A DNA stretch of 64,000 bases from Adiantum capillus-veneris (lineage: Eukaryota > Streptophyta > Polypodiopsida > Polypodiales > Pteridaceae): contig CM043958.1 of assembly GCA_014529385.2 (NCBI GenBank), positions 146,716,734 to 146,780,733 of the forward strand, read 5' to 3'. A model generated the notes under the pieces. The model made no database searches, was not told the origin of the DNA, and worked only from the letters and a program-made list of their open reading frames with translations. Both the position numbers and the translations under genes were made by a program. Shown here piece after piece: positions 55,748 through 64,000 of this stretch (position 1 is the first letter of the stretch; every line of letters starts with the position of its first letter).

Positions 55748-56125
55748 AGCCGCGTTACCAACCAAGTATTTCATATACTTAATACTTAAAAAATTAACTG
55801 CACATGCACATACAAATTATATGACGTTCGTACGATCGGGTTAATGACCTGAATGCCACATTTATGCAAAAACATATGCTTCTAACAAACGATACTCTAT
55901 TAGCCGCATTACTGATCGAGTGCTGCCTGAATCTAGGGAAAAACAATGGCCTACATACGAACATCATATAGCCGCGTTAACGATCGATGCCCATATGTTT
56001 TTTGGGAAAGGAGAAGGGGAGTTGACTTACCATAAGGATACTAGATTCACCGCATTATCGACGTAGTACCCAAACAGTAAGCCAATACTTACCACAAGGA
56101 CACCATCTTTCCCGCGTCACCGAGG
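55748..56125 (-). repeat. Periodic GC-rich motif array upstream of the kinase gene
   Basis: A motif of the form CCGC(G/A)TTA.CGATCGA.TGCC recurs near 55750, 55833 (degenerate), 55902, 55971, 56049 and 56111, spaced 60-80 bp, in otherwise AT-rich DNA. Confidence 0.7.
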
Positions 56126-56169
56126 TGATGCCCCCGTGATAAGCACTGTTTCGTAGAACAGCTTACACA

Positions 56170-56340
56170 CACACTCCCATTGTGTGGTAAGGTACCTTAC
56201 TACTAACGTGCACTATGACAAAAGGCACGCTACCACACAACGCATACACACACACACACAACACATACCCTGATCGTGTGGTCAGGTACTCTACTGCCGC
56301 GCACTGCGACACAGAGCACGCTCCCACACAACCCCCTCTC
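56170..56340. repeat. About 95-bp tandem repeat x 2
   Basis: TGTGGTAAGGTACCTTACTA..GTGCACTATGAC..GCACGCTACCACACAAC is repeated as TGTGGTCAGGTACTCTACTG..GCGCACTGCGAC..GCACGCTCCCACACAAC. Confidence 0.8.
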
Positions 56341-56394
56341 TCCCTCTCTCCTCTCTCCTCTCTCCTCTCGACGTACCTGCAAAGGTGGTCGATG

Positions 56395-56396
<2 letters not shown>

Positions 56397-56482
<86 letters not shown>
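56397..56482. repeat. (CT)n microsatellite inside the DNA transposon
   Basis: About 43 perfect units. Confidence 0.95.
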
Positions 56483-56485
<3 letters not shown>

Positions 56486-56561
56486 GATGAAAGCAAGATG
56501 ATAATACACCCAGTGGGCCCGATCGGGCTCGCATATATATAATGCTGACAGCTCGCCAGGA

Positions 56562-56630
56562 TTTTCAGTATCCCCAATGGGTCGAAGGAAAAATGATAAA
56601 TTACGGTGGGCCCGCCGGGGATACTGAAAA
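56562..56630. repeat. Subterminal hairpin
   Basis: TTTTCAGTATCCCC (56562-56575) is the exact reverse complement of GGGGATACTGAAAA (56617-56630), with a 41-nt loop. Confidence 0.9.
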
Positions 56631-56742
56631 GCCCGGTGGGAATTTTGTGGGTTTGCAGTCACCATTAACTGGGTTCTTTGTGATGATGTTTACTGTGATC
56701 ATGTAAATGTGTCAATAAGACCTTGTGATCACAAAAATTTGA

Positions 56743-56769
56743 CGTAATTACGTAAATATTAAATCCCTG
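56743..56769 (-). repeat. Right terminal inverted repeat
   Basis: The minus strand reads CAGGGATTTAATATTTACG. It is followed on the plus strand by the right CTCCCACC duplication (56770-56777). Confidence 0.9.
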
Positions 56770-56777
56770 CTCCCACC

Positions 56778-57175
56778 AATAGCCATTCCCCTTCATCATG
56801 GAAGCCTTTCAGGTGCTCCCATAGTTTTTCTTTGCCCTTTGCCGAGCACGGTCCATATATGTTTATTATGGTAAACTGCTGATTTTCCCACTTTATTTTT
56901 AATCCTAAAACTCTCCTACAGGGATACACCACCTTTGGCTCTAATTCCCTATTCACCACAAAGAGGACACCATTGTACCCATCAACACCATCTCCATAGA
57001 AGACCAACTTCTTTCCCACTGCTTGCTTTCTCTTGCTCAAAGCATCAAGGTGATCCTCCTGAATAGCCCAACAATTGATTTCGTTTCCTTTTTTGACTTC
57101 CTCCCAAAAGAGGGAGCTCTTCTTCTGGGTTGTGAGCCCCTTCACGTTGGTGCAACCAAAAAGTGTCAATGCCAA
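56778..57175 (-). pseudogene. LINE-C ORF2, endonuclease N-part
   Basis: The minus strand reads NVKGLTTQKKSSLFWEEV, INCWAIQEDHLDAL (catalytic QE), YNGVLFVVNRELEPKV, FTIINIYGPCSAKGKEKLW and GEWLLVG. It then continues at 52633 across the transposon. It is an apurinic-type endonuclease domain of an L1-type LINE, and it is open over this stretch. Confidence 0.85.
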
Positions 57176-58062
57176 AAAGCGTAGAAAGCAGTGTCAAGAG
57201 TGCTTACAAATGTGTGCAGAATGTTAGAGCATTTGTAAAGAACTAGTGCACACAAAAGAGTTTGTGATGTGTATGACTTATGCGGCTATGTGGACCAAGG
57301 TAGGAATTCAATGCTAAAGAAGTTTATTCATGTGAATGCCTCTTAGGACATGCAAGGAAATTTGAGACGTGAAGGCCATGTGGTTAGTGATAAAAAGAAA
57401 AATGTATGTGTGGCTTAACTTGAGTACATGAGGAGGACCAAAAAGTCCTAATTTGTAAATTTTTTGCAAAGCTTGTTTTTTGTAAAAACGGTCTTCCTCC
57501 TGCAGGAATAAGACGTTTCGAACATTTTTGCATCTCACACAGGTTGGCTAATTCTACATTGTTTGGGAGATATTTCAATTTTCAAAACTTGCTATTTTTT
57601 CAGGTTGTGGACACAAAAAAGAAGGAAAGAGAGATGAAAGAGAGCCTTTGTTTATATGCTCCACCATAGCCAATCACTTGGAAAAGAGAGATGTAAGAGA
57701 GCCTTTGTTTATATGCTCCACCATAGCCAATCACTTGGGAAAGACGCAAGCTTTGGTTGCATGGTCTCTGGTGTTGTCTCCCCATCCCTTCTTGTCTTCT
57801 CTTTGCTTGTGCAATAGTGTCGGTATGTAGGCTGTGTGTGAGCCCCCTAAGCCAATTGATATGTGTGTAAAGAGAGAGGTGTTACGTGTGTGGTTGAGAA
57901 TTGAGAAGCTATAAAGAAGATTGGAATACAATAAGTGATGCTTTTGTGTGTGATTGTGTGCTTGGCTTTGTGTAGTTGAGTGATTGCAGAAAATTTTGGT
58001 TGTTCGATGTGTTGTTTTAGAGGATCGGGGTGTTGTGATTCCATGTGAGCTATATAGAAGCC
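57176..58062. other. No gene recognised; 57-bp tandem repeat
   Basis: GAGAGCCTTTGTTTATATGC and CCACCATAGCCAATCACTTGG occur twice with a 57-bp period (57640-57740). Nothing else is supported up to the Gypsy-2b LTR. Confidence 0.6.
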
Positions 58063-59000
58063 TGTTAGAAGCTGGACACACCCCACGGCATCTAACTACT
58101 CGGAGGACTATTATTTTTTGTAATTATTCATTCATTAAGGAAAACCCAATTTTTCACCTTGTAATTATTGGGACTTACAGAAGTTTCCGGATTGTATCCC
58201 AATTTTGATAGTTAGATTGAGTAGATGATTGATTTTGGAACTTTAGGGTTTGAGAAATTGTAAGGTATATATACCACTTTTTGACCTTAATGAAAAACCT
58301 TTTGTCCTTTTAAAATGAGTTTGAAGTCTGTGAGTGTGCGTACTGTGTATGAGAGAGAGAGAGAGAGTGAGCTTCATCTTGACGCTACGTGTGCTCCGGA
58401 GGTTGGAATCGAGTGCGGAGAAGCGCAGCGTGTTGCCCCCGACTAGAGCTACGCGTCGATACCAACATTGCGGGCGTACGGTACAGCTTTTAGAGCTCCT
58501 TCTACGAGCTTCATCGGTTATTTGGGTGAGCATACAATGTACGATTTTGCATTGCAGCATATCCACGCGTTCACATTGAGTAGAACTACACATTAGGCAC
58601 TTTAGATTTTGGAAACGAAGACCTGCAGATTTCGGCTAGACATCCTACGTGTTTCTACACCAGGTGTTTTGGGTCGAGATTTTGGTTCTTAGACCTTAGG
58701 GAGAGTGACCTATTGGTATTAGTAGGGTCTCCTTCAAGTTCTATGGTGTTTTGAGATTGTTTGATGGGTGTTCGGCTCTAGGAAGCGTTGTAGGAAGTTT
58801 CCTCTTTTGCACTCTTGAAGGCTGTGACTTAGACAATTGGTAGAGACCTTTGTAGGAATTAGTTAGGAGTCGGTCGAGTGTAGGTTGACACCTTATGCTT
58901 GCTTCCACGCCCCTGCGGGTCGAGCTTTGTCCTTAGCTGACATTACATGTTAGGTGAGTTCTCGTTGTGCTGACGTCCGTCGCGGCGTATCCGTCCAACA
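58063..59000 (+). repeat. Gypsy-2b 5' LTR
   Basis: 938 bp, TGTTAGAAGCTGG to CCGTCCAACA, collinear with 25233-26160. TATA box GGTATATATACC near 58263-58274. Confidence 0.9.
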
Positions 59001-59019
59001 TTGGCGCCGCTGCCGGGGA
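59001..59019 (+). promoter_or_regulatory. Gypsy-2b primer-binding site (tRNA-Asp type)
   Basis: TTGGCGCCGCTGCCGGGGA, identical to 26161-26179. Confidence 0.9.
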
Positions 59020-59538
59020 TGAAAACCTTAGGTAGGTGATCGAGACTAATCCTTGAGGATTGGGATTTTTGGCTTGCCAAGATTCTTGCTTTACATTTAG
59101 TTAGGATCAGAGGGTGGAGGACTCTCTAGGTCTTAGAGGGAGTCTAGGAAGCGTGTGTCTGGACCAGATCCTTCGACTTAGGTAGATAAGGTTGACTTAG
59201 GTAGTTCTAGGTAGTAGTCGAGTTCTAGAGTAGGAGTCGGAGTGGTAGAAGCGGTGAAAAGAGAGCTTGAGAGTCTGGAGAGGCCAAAAAGCAACCAAAA
59301 ACATCATTATCACCATTTCACATGATAGGTAGGAGTAGAGTAAATAGGACATCATGATTCAGGATCTAGAGCATTTCATGCATGTACATTTGCTTGATAG
59401 AATCATTACAAGTTTGTAAAGACGCAAAAGTGTGTTTGAAAGCCTAATTGAAGTCCAAAAGTTACTGTGAGTGTTTCTGATAGATCTACAGAGCATCAGG
59501 AGCATTCTTGTCAGAATAAACTTTAATTTTAAGCCAGG

Positions 59539-59562
59539 AGACATCCTACACGTAGGATGTCT
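59539..59562. repeat. Leader palindrome copy b1
   Basis: AGACATCCTACA then CGTAGGATGTCT, one base short of perfect symmetry. Confidence 0.9.
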
Positions 59563-60075
59563 ACAGGCTAATCTGGGAGGAATTTTGGGATTTTGAGTTG
59601 ACCAGGGTGTTCAGAAGGTAGGGTTTACCTTAACTTCAACTAGAAAGTGGAAATTTGGACATATCTTGACAAGATAAGGCTAGATAGACTGAAATTGCCG
59701 GACATCCTACCCAAATAGTGCCAAAACATTATTTTGAGACCAAAACCATAAGATGGCTGCATGAGCATGTCTTGCATGATATATTGAGAGACTGAAAGGG
59801 GTTTCACCTCATTTGGGTAAGAAAATTGGGTTCAAAGCGGACTATAGCACTTTTGACTGAAAAAGCAAAAAATAGTTGAAATTTGGGACTTTTGACATCC
59901 AAACCAAAATCTAAGCATATCATGGGTTACTGGCATCAAGGGGAAGGTGTGGGACAAATATGGGGTCAAATAGGCTTCTGAGTGATTTTGGACTCCAAAC
60001 TGAATTCTGTATACCGAAGTGATCAGCAACTCAAGGGGAGCCTGGGCTTTCAGTTTGAAGCTATTCTGATGAAAA

Positions 60076-60099
60076 AGACATCCTACGCGTAGGATGTCT
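60076..60099. repeat. Leader palindrome copy b2 (perfect)
   Basis: Half-site AGACATCCTACG plus exact reverse complement. Confidence 0.95.
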
Positions 60100-60351
60100 A
60101 ATGCAAGAAACTGAAGCCAGACTTTGACTTTGAGCATAGTAAGGTGTTATATAGCCTAAGGCAAGCCTCCTAGTCAATTTTGGTCCAATTTGGAGTTGAT
60201 TAGACTGATCACTACCATCAACAGGCCGTCGGAACAGATTTCTGACTCTTTGACCAGCTAATAGGTGTCCAAATCAAAAAGTAAAAGTAGCTGTAAGCTC
60301 AGCACAACAAGAGGAAACAACAGTGCAAAAATCCAAGCAAAACATAGTAGG

Positions 60352-60375
60352 AGACATCCTACGCGTAGGATGTCT
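60352..60375. repeat. Leader palindrome copy b3 (perfect)
   Basis: Half-site AGACATCCTACG plus exact reverse complement, in the same relative place as 27630-27653. Confidence 0.95.
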
Positions 60376-60705
60376 ATTGGGACATACTGCAAAGAAAATT
60401 TGACCTGGCATAGACAGTGAGGTTCCATTTGGCTTAAGGGTTCCAGAACTTCTTTCAGAAGTGAATTTGGACCTTGTTTGCCCATTTGACGAAGCAAAGA
60501 CTGAATTCAGACTTTTTCGCATAAATTGACCAACATCTGAGGGAAGTACTGTTTCAGATTAGCAAACCTAATCCAGAACAGCATCAGTGTATAAAATACA
60601 GTAGTGGTTGAGATTAACTCTCCAGTTATACCAATCATTACTAAGATAACCTCTAGCAGATAAATGCTTTGATTCGATTGCCGAAATTAAAACGCTTGTG
60701 TACAG

Positions 60706-60756
60706 GTATATTTAGCAACAAAGCAAGAAGTTGAGCAGAAACTGACCCATTGCCAG
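60706..60756 (+). other. Possible 51-nt leader mini-exon
   Basis: Bounded by TGTACAG and CCAG|GTGAGT, matching 27981-28030 in the sister copy. Confidence 0.35.
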
Positions 60757-60797
60757 GTGAGTGGTTGAATTTGTGATAAATTGCATTGATAAGTTTA

Positions 60798-62480
60798 ATG
60801 AATTTAAGATCAGGAAGATACATTATTAGAGACCAGAAAGTGGCAGGTGACCAAAGTAGCTTAGTGTCCACCGAAGAGAGTGTAACTCAAGCAAGGCTAG
60901 ATCCGCTAGCACCGATTATTGAGGAAGGTAGTGATACTGACACTTCGTCAGACAAATCTTTCTTCATGATGGGTAGTCAATAGCCAGGAGGTTTCACCTA
61001 TGATGGACCTATGCGAGGAGGAAGCACCTCCCAAAATCCTTTGAATGATTCTAGACTCACGGTGATCTTCTTAGAGGGAACAAACTCGAGAGGAGCCCTA
61101 GTCTATTCTGACTATCAAGGCCGCAAGTGCATTTGTATCGAAGAGAGGCCAACTCAAAGATTGGAGATAATCTGAGTGTATGATGATGGAGATAGATTCC
61201 GAGACGAAAAGGGGAACAACTATTTAATAGTTAGTAGCCCTGAAGATTACAACAGATATGGAGATAACGTGCCTAAAGGGAAAATGGTTTCAGAAACTCA
61301 AGAACCGTCACCAAACATTGATCGACCCGGAGCTATTTTTATGTATGATAAGAAAACAACCAAGGTTTCAACTTATAACGAGAATGTGGGAATATACAAA
61401 CATGAAAGCGAGGGTATAGTCTCTTACTTTCGCAGCAAAGAACCATACGTAAACGAATTAAGCAAAGACCAGGTTCTTTACTTATTCTCTTATGAAACTG
61501 CTACGGGGAAGGGCATAGTTTTTGTTGATAGATACGGGCGAGAATACCAACGTATTCTCCCACAGGAAGTAGAGAGAGAAACAGGTCCAGGAGCATCAGC
61601 GTATGCCCCTGAGGAAGTGCCAAGAGCTGCCCACACCCCAAGCAAGTCAACGAATCCTTTTTCAGATGAGTATGACACTACCTCACATTCCACCCGACCG
61701 CAAGCATTCAACGGCCAAGACCAACCAGCAAACCAGCCATCATTGTAGGCATGGCTTCGACAGAGTGCAAGAATAGAATCAGACCAAAACCGAGATGGTT
61801 ATCAAGCCGCACGAGGGCTCAGGGATTTGTAAGAACCACCACACTATTCAAGGTATTAGGCAGAGAGTAAGCCAAAAACACAAGGGTCAACAGAGCCTGG
61901 AGGACCACCCATAGAACGAGTTCGCAGAGAAGAACCACCTCCAGCGAGAACCATTAGAAATTATGGCTTAGGAGCACCATTGGAGAGGAACCAACCTATT
62001 ACAGAAGGTGTATCGACTGGGAGGGGGTGATCCAATGATGAGGTTTGTAGACCATCGCAGAATTAGACCTTCTTAAGTGCAAAAATGGGTAAACAAGAAA
62101 TACACAGGAAGCAGAGACCTAAGAGATCATGTCGCAGCCTTTGTGCGTGTAATTAGAGCCGAAGAGGTGTTAGATTTTCCCACCCAATTCGTAGGGTTTG
62201 GACTAACCCTAGAGGATGATGCAGCCACTTGGTTTGACTCTGTAGAGCGTAGAGACTTTGAGTCGATTGAGGAAGTGTTTGTTGACAAGTTTATTGAGGA
62301 ATTCTCTCAAAGGGGAATAGCTCATAATACCACTCACAGATCCATAAATTCAAACAGAAAGATGGAGAATCTGTATGAAAGGCAGTCCTAAGACTAAAAA
62401 GATATGTTAAGTTCTGTCCTGTTGAAGAACTGTCAACTCAGTCCAAACTTATACTGATATTCATCCAAGGACTAAGGAAT
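60798..62480 (+). pseudogene. Gypsy-2b gag pseudogene, capsid part
   Basis: The ATG at 60798 gives MNLRSGRYIIRDQKVAGDQ, then IIEEGSDTDTSSDKSFFMMG, a stop (TAG) and GRKCICIEERPTQRLEII. A TGA precedes VYDDGDRFRDEKGN, which opens the longest piece (61176-61748). The capsid core lies at 62077-62330 (VQKWVNKKYTGSRDLRDHVA, AATWFDSVERRDFESIEEVF, FIEEFSQRGIAHN). A small deletion near 62330 shifts the frame, and LRLKRYVKFCPVEELSTQ resumes in another. It is a structural Gag; stops replace Gln, Arg and Trp codons of the sister copy. Confidence 0.85.
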
Positions 62481-64000
62481 GCAGATCTTCAGAAAGACTT
62501 ACATATGAAGAGGAGCACGACGTTGAATGAGTTGACCAAGGAGGCTCTGTACCTTGTGGAAAATTGTGCGGTATACAAAGAGGGGGAGTTCAAGGACCTT
62601 GATGACGATTCGTCTTCATAGCAAAGTGGAAGCAAGTCTTCTAAGACAACACCGAAAGGAGAAGTAGTGGTAAACCAAGAGCAGCTTGTAGATGAAGTGC
62701 TAAAAAAGATCAACTTGTACACCAAACCCCAGGCTAAACAGTCCAAGTGGTGTGCTATTGAACAAAAATGGACAAACCATGGGACCGAGGAATGTTATTA
62801 TAACAAGGGATATGTGAGAGAGAGACCTTATGCTCCCCAAGCTCCAGTAGCTTCCCCTCAAGTTCCACCGATGCCTAGATATCAAGCAGGCAACTTACCA
62901 GGACCTGTAGGTGTAGAAAGACCACAACCGGTGTTGGGGCAACAACCACCCCCACCAGGATTACGACCAGTTGGTATAAGATACACACCAACAATAAATT
63001 GAATCAGAGGAAAAGGCTTTGGTGCCTATGCATGCATATTATGAAGATCCCAATGGATCTGCGACAAACCCTGTCTATTATCCACCGGAAGAACCCTCGA
63101 TGCCAGAACCATGGAGCATGATAGGGAATCAAGGACCACCAACTGCTGCACAGGCCGAAGGAGAAGGAAGATATAGCCTAGATGAACGAACACTGATGTT
63201 CATAGCCAATGGAGGCATGGGCGGACAGAGACATGCTTACCAACAAAGAGGGGCTCAAGGAGCACCTCAACAACCCAAGGGACCCTATTACAAGTGTGGA
63301 GGAGACTATTGACTGGGAGACTGTCCTCATGATGAAATCATTAGAGTCAATGCGTATTGCCCAGAATGTGGAATTACTCATTTGATTCCCGATTGCCCTA
63401 AAAATCCGAGAAAAGGAGCAAAAACCACCTTGAATATGTTAGAAACAGTACCTTCCAGTGGAGGATCGGAAAATGAAACAATCATACCTATTCAGGCGGT
63501 AACACGGGCCCAAGCCCAAAGAAGGACGAATGAACCCATAGTTGAAGAGCCAAAAACCGATGCCCAAAGTTCAGAAACGAAAAATTAGAGAAGCACATGG
63601 AAAGCTAGAAAGGCGCATAGGAAAGCCAGGAAGGAACGAGAGCAAACAACCCTATCTGAGGATTTGAAACATACCAAAGACAGATTGGAACGGTTAGAGG
63701 ATCTAGCTAGCTTAAGCTCACACACCGCAGCAGCCATAGCACCCAAGGAAATAGCAGAACCCAAAAGTGCGGGATTAGGAGGATCTGTACTGGCAGACAA
63801 GGTAAACGAGCAGTTGGATGCGGTTCTAAAAGCTTATGAAGCTCGAATTAAAAAGAACCAAACCTAGGAGCAAAGGTGGATGACTTATCCATATGCAGAA
63901 ATAGAAAAATAGAGGTTGGATATGTGTAAAAAGATGATCGAGACGGCTCAATCATTGATGGAAGACCCGCTGGGTAAACCGGCAAATTGTCATGAAGCAC
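62481..64000 (+). pseudogene. Gypsy-2b gag linker, zinc knuckles and coiled coil
   Basis: The frames read MKRSTTLNELTKEALYLVEN, VVVNQEQLVDEVLKKINLYT, KWCAIEQKWTNHGTEECYYN (Cys/His-rich) and a Pro/Gln-rich linker (QAPVASPQVPPMPRYQ). Later come GPYYKCGGDY and the clean knuckle CPECGITHLIPDC (63361-63400; CX2CX4HX4C). ARKAHRKARKEREQT and LKHTKDRLERLEDLASL form a coiled coil, then LDAVLKAYEARIKKNQT matches 30240-30310. Stops at 63001, 63310, 63586 and 63865. It continues past the window. Confidence 0.8.

Larger units (their letters stand above)
52642..56769 (-). mobile_element. hAT-like DNA transposon carrying a protein-kinase pseudogene
   Basis: 4,128 bp bounded by terminal inverted repeats (CAGGGATTT perfect, then ACGTAAT(C/T)ACG in both) and a perfect 8-bp duplication CTCCCACC. 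Removing the insert restores the LINE-C endonuclease frame at its GDxN motif (WLLVG|DLNMVE). Eight-bp duplications and CAGGG ends fit the hAT superfamily. No transposase frame is visible. The only protein-coding content is a kinase-like pseudogene on the minus strand (53308-54830), preceded by AT-rich tandem repeats, a periodic GC-rich motif array, a (CT)n tract and a GC hairpin. It is therefore a non-autonomous element with a captured or resident cargo gene. Confidence 0.9.
59020..60797 (+). other. Gypsy-2b untranslated leader
   Basis: Non-coding, homologous to 26180-28071. It contains palindromes at 59539, 60076 and 60352 and the possible mini-exon 60706-60756. Confidence 0.75.
58063..64000 (+). 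mobile_element. Gypsy-2b: second copy of the Gypsy-2 family, running off the window
   Basis: 5' LTR, tRNA-Asp primer site, leader with three palindromes, gag, zinc knuckles and a coiled-coil segment, collinear with 25233-30452. Protease and pol would lie beyond 64000. It retains about 870 bp of gag linker missing from Gypsy-2a. Many in-frame stops are C-to-T or G-to-A changes relative to the sister copy. Confidence 0.9.

Noticed and set aside
57600-57785. 61-codon minus-strand frame with repeated QVIGYGGAYKQRLS
   Set aside because: It is a translation of a 57-bp tandem duplication and has no other support.

Overview
The window reads as nuclear DNA of a large, repeat-choked plant genome, most likely a fern. 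At its left edge is a broken pentatricopeptide-repeat (PPR) gene whose motif wording (VDMYAKCGALHKAQKVLEEL type) resembles the PPR families expanded in ferns and lycophytes. The rest is nested LTR retrotransposons, L1-type LINEs, one DNA transposon and very long (GA)n/(CT)n/(GT)n tracts. I find no intact single-copy host gene, no rRNA or tRNA gene that I can defend, and no bacterial-type feature. The species assignment is an inference.

Layout. 1-660: PPR pseudogene. 2153-13855: an old Ty3/gypsy element (Gypsy-1) with about 3.1 kb LTRs. Its 5' LTR is split by a very young Copia element (Copia-1, 2466-6838) that has identical 227-bp LTRs, a CCAAT duplication and a 1253-codon open gag-pol frame. 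13863-20937: a tandem internal-LTR-internal-LTR array of a gag-only element (TR-GAG type). 21158-22150: an ORF1-only LINE remnant. 23596-25232: a broken, intron-containing gene, probably from an unrecognised transposon. 25233-35348: a degenerate gypsy element (Gypsy-2a) whose two LTRs do not match. 35349-38630: tandem duplications and giant microsatellites. 38635-45566: a LINE (LINE-B) split by a nearly intact Copia element (Copia-2, 39418-44986). 45571-48680: the 3' end of another LINE, then microsatellites and local arrays. 49535-50410: a gag-protease fragment. 50990-57175: an L1-type LINE (LINE-C) whose endonuclease domain is interrupted at 52642-56769 by an hAT-like DNA transposon carrying a protein-kinase pseudogene. 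58063-64000: a second copy of the Gypsy-2 family, running off the right edge.

The most notable object is the 4.1 kb terminal-inverted-repeat element at 52642-56769. It has a perfect 8-bp target-site duplication and no visible transposase. It carries a protein kinase-like gene (Gly-rich loop, HxDLxxxN, DWG and SDIYALG motifs) with an unfamiliar N-terminal extension, and upstream of the gene an array of a GC-rich motif every 60-80 bp. Second is a 24-bp near-perfect palindrome built on the half-site AGACATCCTACG. It recurs three or four times in the untranslated leader of both Gypsy-2 copies and was cleanly lost at one position. Third are the microsatellite-tailed LINEs, which could be a source of the huge (TC)n tracts here.

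The insertions can be ordered in time: Gypsy-1 before Copia-1, LINE-B before Copia-2, LINE-C before the kinase transposon, and the 23.6-25.2 kb gene before Gypsy-2a. Only Copia-1 looks recently active. Copia-2 keeps an open pol frame but has an early nonsense codon and a damaged zinc knuckle. All the other elements carry stops and frameshifts.
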